Of a stretch of 64,000 nucleotides of DNA, positions 43,611 through 52,552 are shown in pieces. Position numbers and translations under genes: made by a program. The stretch's first letter is position 1, and each line of letters begins with the position of its first letter. This stretch comes from UBA7672 sp044224605 (GTDB lineage: Bacteria > Pseudomonadota > Alphaproteobacteria > Caulobacterales > Hyphomonadaceae): contig JBGAKC010000001.1 in the NCBI GenBank assembly GCA_044224605.1, forward strand, positions 124,001 through 188,000, written 5' to 3'. Under the pieces are notes generated by a model. It saw nothing but the letters and a program-made list of their open reading frames with translations, made no database searches and had not been told where the DNA came from.

Positions 43611-43969
43611 GCCAGCGCCGCCCGGGCCTTCTCCACCAGGGCGGTAAAGGCGGCCGGCTCGTGCATGGCGAGGTCAGCCATCACCTTGCGGTCGACACCG
43701 AGGCCGGCCTTGGTCAGGCCGTCGATGAAACGCGAGTAGGTGAGGTTGGCGTCGACCGAACGGACGGCAGCGTTGATGCGCTGGATCCAGAGCGAGCGGA
43801 AGTTACGCTTCTTGAGCTTGCGGCCCTTATAGGCGTTGACGCCGGATTTGACGACGGCGGCCTGGGCGGTGCGGAAAGTGTTCTTGCGACGGCCGTAAAA
43901 GCCTTTGGCGGCCTTGATGACCTTGCGGTGACGGGCGTGGGCCGGAACTCGGCCGCGAGCGCGTGGCAT
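43607..43969 (-). CDS. rplT: 50S ribosomal protein L20
   Basis: The product is 120 residues: ARGRVPAHARHRKVIKAAKGFYGRRKNTFRTAQAAVVKSG is the basic N-terminal extension of L20, followed by the globular part (LWIQRINAAVRSVDANLTYSRFIDGL). Needed for early 50S assembly, and in other bacteria it represses its own operon through the mRNA leader. It lies 44 bp after rpmI. Confidence 0.97.
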   Translation of the reverse strand: MPRARGRVPAHARHRKVIKAAKGFYGRRKNTFRTAQAAVVKSGVNAYKGRKLKKRNFRSLWIQRINAAVRSVDANLTYSRFIDGLTKAGLGVDRKVMADLAMHEPAAFTALVEKARAALA

Positions 43970-44013
43970 GGGGAAACTCCGTTATCTGATCAGGTTGGGT
44001 GCGCTAGCGGGTC

Positions 44014-44220
44014 TTACTTTACGCCGTAGGGCAGGAACTTCTTCACAACGCGAGGCGTGTCCACTTCCGCGACCACGACGGTGCCGCGGTTGGTGCGGAT
44101 GTATTTCGAGTTGTGGCTGATCAGGCGGTGGCGTTTACCAGCAACGCCGCGCTTGAGTTTACCGGACGCGGTTTGCGAGAACCGCTTTGCAGCGGCCTGC
44201 TTGGTCTTCATCTTCGGCAT
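44014..44220 (-). CDS. rpmI: 50S ribosomal protein L35
   Basis: The product is 68 residues: MPKMKTKQAAAKRFSQTASGKLKRGVAGKRHRLISHNSKYIR, the full L35 pattern. AGGAG lies 6 bp upstream of the ATG. A promoter with near-consensus boxes is found 120 bp upstream, so rpmI-rplT do not depend on infC, which is 2 kb away. Confidence 0.97.
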   Translation of the reverse strand: MPKMKTKQAAAKRFSQTASGKLKRGVAGKRHRLISHNSKYIRTNRGTVVVAEVDTPRVVKKFLPYGVK

Positions 44221-44339
44221 TTCGGTCTCCTGCTGGCGACAGTCCGACCCGAAAAATCCCTAAGGATTCAACGGCGCGACGCCTGAAAAAAGTCCCGGGA
44301 GGCATGCCATTAGCCCGTCCGGTCCTGTGGAAGGCGGGG

Positions 44340-44367
44340 TTTATACGCGGGAAACCCGGAAAAGCAA
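44340..44367 (-). promoter_or_regulatory. sigma70-type promoter of rpmI-rplT
   Basis: On the minus strand TTGCTT (44367-44362), 16 bp, TATAAA (44345-44340). The predicted mRNA would carry a leader of about 110 nt before rpmI, long enough for an L20-type autoregulatory structure, although I could not fold a convincing one by eye. Confidence 0.55.
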
Positions 44368-44393
44368 GGTGGTGGTTCCGCCGGGGCGGCCGC

Positions 44394-45518
44394 TCAGGCC
44401 GCGGCGTTTTCCCGGCGGTTGGCCACGCCGAGCAGCAGGTCCTGCAGCCGTTTCGACTGGAGGTCGAGGTTGAAGTCGCGCAGGGCCAGTTCGCGGCCCG
44501 CGGCGCCCATGGCCAGGGTCGCCTCGACATTGCCGGTCAGCTTTTCCAGCTGGCCGGCGAAAGCGGCGGCATCGCCTTCGGGCGTGAGCAAGCCGGTGAC
44601 GCCATCCTTCACGCATTCGGGAATGCCGGCATGGCTGGTGGCGGCGATGGCGCAGCCCGACAGCATCGCTTCGATGCAGACGGTCGGAAGACCTTCCGCG
44701 TCGCCAGTCGCGGCGCGGCGCGAGGGAACGCAGAGGATCATCGCCTCGGCAAAGTGCTTCGGCATGTGCTCGGCTGGGATCCAGCCAGGCAGTTCGACAT
44801 CGACGCCGGAAGACCTGAGCTGGCCTTCCAGTTTAGGTTTCAGCGGGCCATCGCCAATCAGGCGCACGCGCCAGCCATTGAGCTTCGGCCCCAGCCGCGT
44901 CAGCGCCGCAACCAGCGTGTCGATGCCCTTCTTCTCCACCCAGCGTCCGGCGAACAGGATCAACTTGCTCTTCTGGCCGGGCGTGAAGCGGGAGGGATCG
45001 GCGCCGTTGTAGTGGACGGTCATCCGTTCGGGCGGACAACCGGCGGCGGCCAGCTCGCCCTTGATGAAGTTCGACACGGGAAGGATCAGCGCGGCTTCAT
45101 CCCAGAGTTGCCTGCGCCGGCGGTTATAGATGCGCAGCGTGCTGTTGCGCGTGTTGGCTTTCTTGGTGGCGTCGCCGCCGTGATAGGTAATGACGAGGGG
45201 CAGGCCCATGGCGCGCGCGAGCGGCAGGGCATAGGCGCCCGCCTTTCCGAAATGGGCATGGACGAGAACCGGAGCTTCTTCCTTCAACCGCGCCTTCAGC
45301 TTTGGCGACACGAGACCCAGCTGCTTGAACCCGGTTTCGCCGAAAGGTCCGTGCAGCGGGTTGAGGCGGATGGCCTTGGCCCATGACGGCGGCAGGTTGC
45401 GCTGCTCGGACCCGACGAAGACGGGCTGCAGCACGTCGAACGATTTGTACGAATTGACGATGAAGCCCTCGGACGGGGCGAACATCTTGTCGGCGAACAC
45501 GAGGAACTGCCGCGTCAC
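44394..45518 (-). CDS. family 4 glycosyltransferase
   Basis: The product is 374 residues. The donor-binding half shows ILFAGRWVEKKGIDTLVAAL, WRVRLIGDGPLKPKLEGQLR and the E-x7-E motif in RAATGDAEGLPTVCIEAMLSGCAIAAT. The acceptor half contains HAHFGKAGAYALPLARAMGLPLVITYHGGD. A cytoplasmic enzyme of lipopolysaccharide or capsule assembly. It lies between rpmI and infC, together with an I78-type gene, where many bacteria have no intervening gene. 45519-45700 shows no gene. Confidence 0.88.
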   Translation of the reverse strand: MTRQFLVFADKMFAPSEGFIVNSYKSFDVLQPVFVGSEQRNLPPSWAKAIRLNPLHGPFGETGFKQLGLVSPKLKARLKEEAPVLVHAHFGKAGAYALPLARAMGLPLVITYHGGDATKKANTRNSTLRIYNRRRRQLWDEAALILPVSNFIKGELAAAGCPPERMTVHYNGADPSRFTPGQKSKLILFAGRWVEKKGIDTLVAALTRLGPKLNGWRVRLIGDGPLKPKLEGQLRSSGVDVELPGWIPAEHMPKHFAEAMILCVPSRRAATGDAEGLPTVCIEAMLSGCAIAATSHAGIPECVKDGVTGLLTPEGDAAAFAGQLEKLTGNVEATLAMGAAGRELALRDFNLDLQSKRLQDLLLGVANRRENAAA

Positions 45519-45700
45519 CTGCCATCCCCAGGGGGTTACGCAATGCCCGGCGGCATTGAGGGGGCCGACTTACAGCAGTCCAGTCCGGCGGGCAAACCGG
45601 GGCGAAAGGGCGAGGCCGCAACCAAAGTTGAGCCTCCCCGGAATGAAGCGCCCGCGACAGCAAGCTGCGCGGGCGGCATTCGCATTACTGATCGTCAATC

Positions 45701-46048
45701 CTAGCCGCAGCGGACGCCGCTGATGTTCCCGGCCGCATCGATGTCGATGTTGAGGCGAGCGGCGTTGAAATCCATCGTGACCTGGTCGCCCGGCTTGATG
45801 ATCCGCACCGTGGCGCTGGCTGCGGGAACAGCCGGATCCGTCGCAGGTTTGCCCACAAGCGCCAAATACTGGGCCATGTTGCAGGTGTCGGCCGCGGCTG
45901 GATCAGCCGGCGGGGTCGTTGCCGGCGGCGTCGACTCCGTCGGGGCGGCCGCGGTGGGCTCAACCGGAGTTGCGGGAGTGGGTTCGGTCGACGGAGAGCA
46001 CGCCATCAGCGCGAGCCCCGCGACAAGGGCGAGGGAAAGGTTTTTCAT
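45701..46048 (-). CDS. I78-family peptidase inhibitor-like lipoprotein
   Basis: The product is 115 residues from the ATG at 46048 (MKNLSLALVAGLALMAC-SPS); the ORF extension upstream has no signal. A 45-residue Pro/Thr/Ala linker is followed by CNMAQYLALVGKPATD, then VRIIKPGDQVTMDFNAARLNIDIDAAGNISGVRCG, the complete I78 inhibitor fold with its paired cysteines. Such proteins inhibit serine proteases in the periplasm. A lipid-anchored version suggests protection of the cell envelope. 46085-46304 is empty. Confidence 0.8.
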   Translation of the reverse strand: MKNLSLALVAGLALMACSPSTEPTPATPVEPTAAAPTESTPPATTPPADPAAADTCNMAQYLALVGKPATDPAVPAASATVRIIKPGDQVTMDFNAARLNIDIDAAGNISGVRCG

Positions 46049-46304
46049 GTGGAAGGAGAGTAGATCGCCCTCCGGCCGCTTCAAGTGAACCGTCAGTTAG
46101 CCTGCGACGGATCGCGCGAAACCGGCGGCGCCGTGAGGGGCGCGAGAGGGGCCGGGGTCAGCGTGTCGGGTCGGTACGGCGGATTTTTCCCGCCGCACGT
46201 CCTGACCTGCGCACGAAACCAGCACCCCCCGCTCCAATGAAGCAGGCCAATGCACTTAGGATCTTGCAGATCTACGTGCGCAGCGAAGCTACGTTCCGCG
46301 CAGC

Positions 46305-46844
46305 TCAGCGCGGGGCGAGCACCATCACCATCTGGCGGCCTTCAAGCCGGGGCTCGGATTCCACCTTCGCGACGTCGGCGAACTCGGCCTTCACCTTGGT
46401 GAGCAGCTCCATCCCGAGGTGCTGGTGCGCCATCTCGCGGCCGCGGAAGCGCATGGTGATCTTCACCTTGTCGCCTTCCTCGAAGAAGCGGCGGATCGAA
46501 CGGCCCTTCACCTCATAGTCGTGCTTGTCGATGTTGGGGCGAAGCTTGATCTCCTTGAGATCGGCGGACTTCTGCTTCTTCCGCGCTTCGGCTTTCTTCT
46601 TCTGCTCGGCAAAGCGCTGCTTGCCGTAGTCGGCAATCTTCACGACGGGAGGATCGTTGTCGGGCGCGACCATCACGAGGTCGAGGCTGACTTCCTTAGC
46701 GGCTTCGAGCGCTGCCTCGATCGGCATCTCGCCCTGCTTTTCACCCTTTTCGTCGATCAACAGGACGCGCGTGGCGCGGATATCCTCGTTGACCTGCGGA
46801 CCTTCCTTCTTGGGCGATGGAGCCGCTTGCGGACGCTGCGCGAT
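46305..46844 (-). CDS. infC: translation initiation factor IF-3, apparently with an AUC start codon
   Basis: The product is 179 residues if started at ATC (46844): IAQRPQAAPSPKKEGPQVNEDI. The N-domain (VNEDIRATRVLLIDEKGEKQGEMPIEAALEAAKEVSLDLVMV) is only complete with this start. The ATC is preceded by AGGGAG at 7-8 bp spacing, and no ATG/GTG/TTG occurs in frame between it and an upstream TAA. The next possible start, TTG at 46760, would remove 28 residues and lacks a ribosome-binding site. E. coli infC uses AUU for IF-3 self-control; AUC would serve the same purpose. The C-domain (KHDYEVKGRSIRRFFEEGDKVKITMRFRGREMAHQ) is intact. Confidence 0.93.
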   Translation of the reverse strand: MAQRPQAAPSPKKEGPQVNEDIRATRVLLIDEKGEKQGEMPIEAALEAAKEVSLDLVMVAPDNDPPVVKIADYGKQRFAEQKKKAEARKKQKSADLKEIKLRPNIDKHDYEVKGRSIRRFFEEGDKVKITMRFRGREMAHQHLGMELLTKVKAEFADVAKVESEPRLEGRQMVMVLAPR

Positions 46845-46901
46845 GGTCGTTCTCCCTGGTGGCTTTCGAGCGGGGACTTATGCCCGAACTCGCGGAAATA
46901 C

Positions 46902-48089
46902 TCAAGAATCGGAGCCTTCGGCAAGTTCCGGGCGCGATTCGGCGGGTGAATTGTCGGTAGCGGCGTCGGCTCCCCCGGGAAGCTTCACCGGCTCCGGAGG
47001 GGCTATATTGGGGGGCAGGACGCCAAGTCCAATAGCCGCCCGCTTGACGTCGTCGACGGAAATCGCCTCCAGCGCGGCGGCGTGAAGCACCATCATTGGC
47101 CCCCCTTTGGGGGCGGCGCGGCCGAGGCGCGTTCTCGGATTCCAGACGCTGCGCAGGTCGTCCGCCATCTGGTCGTTCCATTCCTGGGCGAACAGACAGA
47201 CGCCGGGCGTCCGGGCGGCGGCTGCAAGGTGCATGGGTCCGGTGTCCCCGCCGACGGCGAAGACCGCGCGTTCGGACAGGGTGGCGAGCTGGAACAGGTC
47301 GGTGCGTCCGATGAGGCTCTTGGTCCGAGGCTCCAGCTTCATGATCTTGGCGCCGATCTCGCCCTCGGCCTTGGCGCCGATGATGACGGGCGTGATGCCG
47401 GCGTCAGCGACCCAGCTGGCGATCTTTGCAAAGCGTTCGGCGGGCCAGCGCTTCTCCGGATGCTCAGGCGAGGAGCCCGGGATCAGGAGCATGTAGGGAC
47501 CCGACAGGCTGAAGAATTCCGGCTGGAAACGCGGCGGGTCACGGAACGCCGGACGGATCCAGTCGAGGCTCGGCAACACGTCCTGCCCGATGATCCAGCC
47601 GGTGGGATCGCCGGGCGGCTTTGGGCCGAGGCCGGCATGCTTCAGCTGTTCAGCCAGGCGATCGAAATTGTGCATCTCGCCGCGATGCTCGTTCATGTGC
47701 TGGTGCGACGAGCCCTTTGCGGCGCCTGACCAGAGCGGCTTCTTGCCGGTGAGGCCGAGGAAATACTGCGCGGTGCGATCATTGTTCTGGAAGTCGTAGA
47801 CCATGTCGTAGCCGGCCGCGCGCAGGCGGCGGATGAGGTCGGCCTTGCCCTTGAGATCCTTCGGTCGGCCGTCGGCCTCGACGATGTCGAAGTAGGGACA
47901 CGCCTTGGCGAAGGCTTCGAACGGTTCGGTCGTGAGCAGGGTGATGCGCGCAGACGGGTGCGTCGCGCGGATGACCCGCATGGCCCCCAGCGCCTGAACG
48001 AAATCGCCCAGTGCGCCAAGCTTGATCACGAGCACGCGTTTCAGCGTATCGCCGGGATTTGGGGGTGGTGTGTACTCTGAACTCGTCAT
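46902..48089 (-). CDS. family 9 glycosyltransferase (heptosyltransferase-like)
   Basis: The product is 395 residues. VLVIKLGALGDFVQALGAMRVIRATHPSARITLLT opens the GT9 fold. MLLIPGSSPEHPEKRWPAERFAKIASWV and AVGGDTGPMHLAAAARTPGVCLF are the ADP-heptose/donor-site motifs. It likely adds a sugar to the lipopolysaccharide core. The C-terminal 40 residues are a disordered acidic tail. Its start overlaps the stop of the next GT4 gene (ATGA), forming a two-gene operon. Confidence 0.87.
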   Translation of the reverse strand: MTSSEYTPPPNPGDTLKRVLVIKLGALGDFVQALGAMRVIRATHPSARITLLTTEPFEAFAKACPYFDIVEADGRPKDLKGKADLIRRLRAAGYDMVYDFQNNDRTAQYFLGLTGKKPLWSGAAKGSSHQHMNEHRGEMHNFDRLAEQLKHAGLGPKPPGDPTGWIIGQDVLPSLDWIRPAFRDPPRFQPEFFSLSGPYMLLIPGSSPEHPEKRWPAERFAKIASWVADAGITPVIIGAKAEGEIGAKIMKLEPRTKSLIGRTDLFQLATLSERAVFAVGGDTGPMHLAAAARTPGVCLFAQEWNDQMADDLRSVWNPRTRLGRAAPKGGPMMVLHAAALEAISVDDVKRAAIGLGVLPPNIAPPEPVKLPGGADAATDNSPAESRPELAEGSDS

Positions 48090-49246
48090 GCAGGCCGACC
48101 TAACAGCCTTTCATAGACCGCCAGCGTCGCTTGCTGAAGCGCCAGAGTGGTGAACTTCTGCCGGATGCGCCTGATTGCGGCCTCGCCCATCGTCTTGCGG
48201 CCGTCTGGCCCCCTGTCCAGCAGGTCAGCCATCGCATCCGCCAGGGCGGCGGGGTCCCCGGGCGGAACCACGAAACCGGTCTGGCCCTGGACGATGATTT
48301 CGGCCTGTCCGCCCACGTCCGAGCCGATCACGGGCACGCCCATCGCTCCCGCCTCGGCCGCGACCCGGCCGAACGCCTCGGGTTCGTTCGAGGGCGCAAT
48401 GACGATATCCGAGAGGGCGAAGGCTGCCGGCATGTCGTCACAATGCCCCACCATGGCGATCCTGTCGTCAAGTCCGTGCTGCTTGATCAGCTGCAAGAGC
48501 TCGTGGAGATATCCGGAGCGGCCCTGCGGATCCCCGGCAAAGATCATGCGCCAGGGCTGGCTGTTCCGGGCCTTGAGGAGGCCAGCCGCGGCGATCGCTT
48601 CGCGATGGCCTTTCCAGCCCGTCATCCGGGCCGGCAGCAGGATGAGAGCGGGCGCTGGTTCCGGCAGCAGCCATTGCTTCGCCAGCGAAGCCTTGCGCGT
48701 GGAAAGGATGGCCTCGGGTGAAAAGCGGCTGATGTCGACGCCACGATGAACCGTCACGATGCGGTCGGCGGCTTCGGGATGTTCCTTGCGCACATGATCG
48801 GCTGTGAAGTTCGAATTCGCGATCACGATATCGCCGCGCGCCATGACCGAGTTGTACCACCGCTTCAGCGGCGTCTTCGCATTGTAGACGCCATGATAGG
48901 TCGTCACGAACGGCTTCTTCATCCGCCGCGCAGCCCACAACGCCGTCCACGCCGGCGCACGCGAGCGCGCGTGCACGATGTCGACACCGCGCTTGCCGAT
49001 GATCTTCGCAAGAACCGTCGCGTTGCCGTAGATGGTGAGCGGGTTCTTGGAGGCGAGACTATCGATCCGGATGAGTTCGCCGCCGACACGGGTCAGCTCG
49101 CCTTCGAGCCTGCCGCCGGTGGTGGCGACCAGCGATTTGGCGCCTGCGGACGCCAGCGCCTCCGCGATCTCGATCGTGGTGCGCTCGGCTCCGCCCGCCG
49201 AAAGGTGGGGGATGACCTGCAGGATCGTCGCCCCCGACAGTGGCAA
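48086..49246 (-). CDS. family 4 glycosyltransferase
   Basis: The product is 386 residues. ILQVIPHLSAGGAERTTIEIAEAL, HARSRAPAWTALWAARRMKKPFVTTYHG, ILLPARMTGWKGHREAIAAAG and SNEPEAFGRVAAEAGAMGVPVIGSDVGGQAEII are typical GT4 signatures, including the E-x7-E. First gene of the pair with the GT9 enzyme; both probably build the lipopolysaccharide core. It is divergent from the hydrolase gene, 80 bp away. Confidence 0.88.
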   Translation of the reverse strand: MPLSGATILQVIPHLSAGGAERTTIEIAEALASAGAKSLVATTGGRLEGELTRVGGELIRIDSLASKNPLTIYGNATVLAKIIGKRGVDIVHARSRAPAWTALWAARRMKKPFVTTYHGVYNAKTPLKRWYNSVMARGDIVIANSNFTADHVRKEHPEAADRIVTVHRGVDISRFSPEAILSTRKASLAKQWLLPEPAPALILLPARMTGWKGHREAIAAAGLLKARNSQPWRMIFAGDPQGRSGYLHELLQLIKQHGLDDRIAMVGHCDDMPAAFALSDIVIAPSNEPEAFGRVAAEAGAMGVPVIGSDVGGQAEIIVQGQTGFVVPPGDPAALADAMADLLDRGPDGRKTMGEAAIRRIRQKFTTLALQQATLAVYERLLGRPA

Positions 49247-49326
49247 GGCTCTGTTTCTCCGCGAATAGTTTGCGTGGAGACCGATAGTCGCTTTTCAGGC
49301 CAGCGCAAACCGATCAAAAGGCGAGG

Positions 49327-50100
49327 ATGGTGAATGCTTCCCCAGAATTCCTCGATCATGACGGCGTGCGGATCGCTTATCGGCGTTCAGAGGGGACGCC
49401 GGGGCGGGCGGGCGTTGTCTGGATGGGCGGCTTCCATTCCGACATGCTGGGGGAGAAGGCGACGACGCTGCACCAGCGCGTCGCGGGCGCCGGCAGGGGC
49501 TTCGTGCGGTTCGACTATTCCGGCCATGGCGAAAGCGGTGGAAAGTTCGCCGACGGAACCATCGGGCGATGGCGGTCGGATGCTCTGGCCGTGCTGGACC
49601 AGCTGACGGATGGGCCCGTGGTCGTGGTCGGCTCGTCCATGGGCGGGTGGATGGCGTTGCTGGCGGCTCTCGCAAGACCGGAAAAAGTGAAGGGTCTTGT
49701 GTTGCTCGCGCCTGCGCCAGATTTCACCGACAAGCTGATGTGGGCCTCGTTCGACGAGAGCCAGCGCAAGCAGATCATGGAACAGGGCTTCTGGACACGA
49801 CCGTCGGACTATGACCCGGCGGGCTATCCCATCACGAAGCTGCTGATCGAAGAGGGGCGCGACTGGAACATTCTCGACAGCCAGATCGCAGTTGACGTTC
49901 CCGTGCGCATCCTGCAGGGCGGGCTCGATCCCGACGTGCCGTGGACGCATTCGCTGGATCTTGCCGACAAGCTCAGGTCGCAGGATGTGATCTGGTCGCT
50001 GATCAAGGATGGTGATCACAGACTCTCGCGCCCGCAGGACATCGAGGGGATGGTTGCGACAGTGCTGGCGCTCGCTGATCAGGTCGACGCGGCGCGCTGA
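49327..50100 (+). CDS. alpha/beta hydrolase
   Basis: The product is 257 residues. Nucleophile elbow VVVGSSMGGWMALL (Ser near 103), Asp in ILQGGLDPDVPW and His in IKDGDHRLSRPQD complete the triad. VVWMGGFHSDMLGEKAT forms the oxyanion region. Resembles small carboxylesterases such as the ABHD10 type. Substrate unknown. Its 3' end overlaps the convergent epimerase-like gene by 22 bp. Confidence 0.85.
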   Translation: MVNASPEFLDHDGVRIAYRRSEGTPGRAGVVWMGGFHSDMLGEKATTLHQRVAGAGRGFVRFDYSGHGESGGKFADGTIGRWRSDALAVLDQLTDGPVVVVGSSMGGWMALLAALARPEKVKGLVLLAPAPDFTDKLMWASFDESQRKQIMEQGFWTRPSDYDPAGYPITKLLIEEGRDWNILDSQIAVDVPVRILQGGLDPDVPWTHSLDLADKLRSQDVIWSLIKDGDHRLSRPQDIEGMVATVLALADQVDAAR

Positions 50101-50915
50101 AGACAGTCCTGCAGACCATCTCGATAGGTCGGGAAACGTGGACGCCAGCCGAGTACGGCTTTCGCTTTCGCATTCGAGACACGTTTGCACTCGGCATAGA
50201 AGCGTTGTGCGGCTGGCGAGAGGTTCGCCTCCTCGAAGGCGACAGCTGGTGGCGGCGGCAGATCGAGCAGCCCGGCTGCGTAGGCGAGCACTTCGTCCGC
50301 AGGGGCGGGTTCGTCATCGCAGATATTGAAAACGCTGCCGCGTGTCGGCTTCGACAGAGCCAGTCTGAGCGCTGATGCAATGTCGCTGACATGCGCGCGC
50401 GAGAAGACCTGACCTTGCTTCACGATGCGGCGCGCGCCAGGTTCGCGTACGCGCTCAAGCTGCGAGCGGCCTGGACCGTAGATGCCGGGCAGGCGGAACA
50501 CGCTGGCGCCGACGGAGAGCCACTGGTCTTCGGCTTTGGCGCGATTGACGGCTTCGCGGCTTTGCGGTTTCAGCGGTGTCTCCTCGAACGCCCAGCGGCC
50601 GCCGAGATCGCCATAGACGCCGGTGGTGGAGAGATAGCCGATCCATCTGGCTGTCCCGGCGCGATCAGCGAAGGATCGGAAGACGGGACAGCCGGTTTCA
50701 TCGGGCGGAACAGAGATCAACCAGGCTGCGCCGGGTGGCGGCTGGACGCCCTCGCCCGGCCAGACATGGGCTTGCCAGCCGTTTGCACGGAGGCGGGCGG
50801 CCGAAGCCTCGCTGCGGGTGGTTCCAGAGGCGGGAATGCCCTTCACCCCCAAAATCCGGGCCAGTTCGCTTGCGACATAGCCGAAGCCGAATGCGAAGAG
50901 CTGCCCTGGGACCAT
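50079..50915 (-). CDS. NAD(P)-binding epimerase/dehydratase-like protein (SDR, YeeZ type)
   Basis: The product is 278 residues. A glycine-rich motif FAFGFGYVASELARIL opens the Rossmann fold. YLSTTGVYGDLGGRWAFEETPLKP holds the Ser-Thr-x-Tyr active-site region, followed by FRLPGIYGPGRSQLERV. This is the extended SDR arrangement seen in YeeZ-like proteins of unknown substrate. Confidence 0.82.
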   Translation of the reverse strand: MVPGQLFAFGFGYVASELARILGVKGIPASGTTRSEASAARLRANGWQAHVWPGEGVQPPPGAAWLISVPPDETGCPVFRSFADRAGTARWIGYLSTTGVYGDLGGRWAFEETPLKPQSREAVNRAKAEDQWLSVGASVFRLPGIYGPGRSQLERVREPGARRIVKQGQVFSRAHVSDIASALRLALSKPTRGSVFNICDDEPAPADEVLAYAAGLLDLPPPPAVAFEEANLSPAAQRFYAECKRVSNAKAKAVLGWRPRFPTYRDGLQDCLQRAAST

Positions 50916-50996
50916 GTTCTTGCCGTATTGATGCTGTGGGGCTTATGGGCCCGCCGGATGCGGCTGACCAGCCGCGGCGTCCTTCGGATTTTCTGC

Positions 50997-51695
50997 ATGC
51001 GTCTGGTTCTCGCTGCTTCCCTCCTGCTGGCGCTTGCGCCCTCAGCCTTCGCTCAGACGGAGGAGGAGAAGCTGCAGAAATGCATGGCCAGGCTGGATAC
51101 CGATGCGGAGGGCGCCTACCAGGACGGGCTCACCTGGCTGGCAAGCGGCAATCGCCCCGCTGCGCGGCAGTGTACTGCGCTGGCGCTGATTGCGCTTGGA
51201 CAGGAAGCAGAAGGCGCGGCGCGCCTCGAGGAACTCGCCAATGCGCCGGACGGCGGCACGATGGAGGAGCGTGGCGTCTATCTCGTGCAGTCAGGCAATG
51301 CGTGGCTCATGGCCGGGATGCCGGATGCAGCCATCGTCACGCTGACCAATGCGATGAAGCTGCGACCCACGGATGGCGAACTCTTCAAGGATCGCGCACG
51401 CGCCTATGTCACGCTCAAGAAATGGGGTGAGGCGGGCAGGGATCTCGACGAAGCGATCCGTCTGGCGGCAGGCGATGCCGAGGCCTATCGCCTGCGCGGT
51501 CATGTTCGAATGAAGCTCAACCAGCTGTCCTCAGCATGGGAAGATGTCGGCGTCGCGATGAAGCTTGCGCCCAAGGATGTGAACGTCATCGTTCTGCGTG
51601 GCGATGTGCGCGAGGCGATGCGCGTCGCGGGCCTGCCTGATCCGGTCGAGTCGATGGAAGACAGCACGCCGCATACACGGATTGTCGGCAATTAG
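50997..51695 (+). CDS. secreted TPR-repeat protein
   Basis: The product is 232 residues from the ATG at 50997, which starts a clear signal peptide (MRLVLAASLLLALAPSAFA-QTEE); the frame upstream is unsupported. TPR-like helices follow (GNAWLMAGMPDAAIVTLTNAMKLRPTDGELFKDRARAYVTLKKWGEAGRDLDEAIRLAAGDAEAYRLRGHVRMKL). A periplasmic adaptor of unknown partner. Convergent with mtgA (4-bp overlap). Confidence 0.82.
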   Translation: MRLVLAASLLLALAPSAFAQTEEEKLQKCMARLDTDAEGAYQDGLTWLASGNRPAARQCTALALIALGQEAEGAARLEELANAPDGGTMEERGVYLVQSGNAWLMAGMPDAAIVTLTNAMKLRPTDGELFKDRARAYVTLKKWGEAGRDLDEAIRLAAGDAEAYRLRGHVRMKLNQLSSAWEDVGVAMKLAPKDVNVIVLRGDVREAMRVAGLPDPVESMEDSTPHTRIVGN

Positions 51696-52552
51696 GGTCC
51701 CACCACGCACTTGTCGAGGCCGTCGCGGCGGACCATGCCCATCAGCGCTTGGATCTTGGTGTTGCGGCGGCCGGTGGCGTAGCTGCCTGTGATCTTCCAG
51801 CGGTTGGGGCTGGGCAGCACGGCGGCGAGCGCCGCCGCCTGGCGTGGCGTGAGATCCTTTGCCGAGACGCCGAAGCGTTCCTGCGCGGCCATTTCGGCGC
51901 CGAAGATGCCATCGCCCCATTCGGCGACGTTGAGATAGATTTCCATGATGCGCGGCTTGGACCACATCCATTCGGCCAGCACGGTGAAGTAGGCTTCCGC
52001 GCCCTTGCGCATCCAGCCCCCGCCATTCCAGAGGAAGACATTCTTCGCTGTCTGCTGCGAGATCGTGGATGCGCCGCGCAGGTCCCCGCCATTCTCGGCT
52101 TCCTGCATCGCCTTCTGGATTTCCTTCATGTCGAAGCCCTGGTGTGCGCAGAAGTTCTGGTCTTCCGCGGCGATAACCGCGCGCACGAGGTGGGGCGAGA
52201 TATCCTTGAGGTCGACCCATTTCTGGCGGACCTCGACGCCCTTCATGGCGACGCCGGCCATGTTGAAGGTCGGTGGCGGCCCGGTCCAGCCGATGGTGAA
52301 GACCGCGAGATTGGTGATCGCAAGGAAGCCGACGACAAGGATCGCCGTCCACTTCAGGAAGCCGACAGTGATGACGCGCCACAGCGGTTTTTCATGGTCG
52401 TAAAGGCCGCCCTGCGCGGTTATGCCCGCACGCCAGCGTGCCAGCAGCCCGCCTTTCGGCTGAGCGTCTCCACCGGAAGTCGTTTCGCTTCCGTACGAAG
52501 CGGAGCTGTCGTTATCGGATTCAGGGGGCATGTCCGGCTTCTGGTCCAGCAT
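51692..52552 (-). CDS. mtgA: monofunctional biosynthetic peptidoglycan transglycosylase
   Basis: The product is about 286 residues from the ATG at 52552 (MLDQKPDMPPE; the ATG at 52531 would also do). A cytoplasmic polar segment and one membrane helix (WTAILVVGFLAITNLAVFTIG) are followed by a GT51 domain: RAVIAAEDQNFCAHQGFD (catalytic Glu), GASTISQQTAKNVFLW, KPRIMEIYLNVAEWGDGIFG and AAALAAVLPSPNRW. It polymerises lipid II into glycan strands. The gene start overlaps the 3' end of queG. Confidence 0.93.
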   Translation of the reverse strand: MLDQKPDMPPESDNDSSASYGSETTSGGDAQPKGGLLARWRAGITAQGGLYDHEKPLWRVITVGFLKWTAILVVGFLAITNLAVFTIGWTGPPPTFNMAGVAMKGVEVRQKWVDLKDISPHLVRAVIAAEDQNFCAHQGFDMKEIQKAMQEAENGGDLRGASTISQQTAKNVFLWNGGGWMRKGAEAYFTVLAEWMWSKPRIMEIYLNVAEWGDGIFGAEMAAQERFGVSAKDLTPRQAAALAAVLPSPNRWKITGSYATGRRNTKIQALMGMVRRDGLDKCVVGP

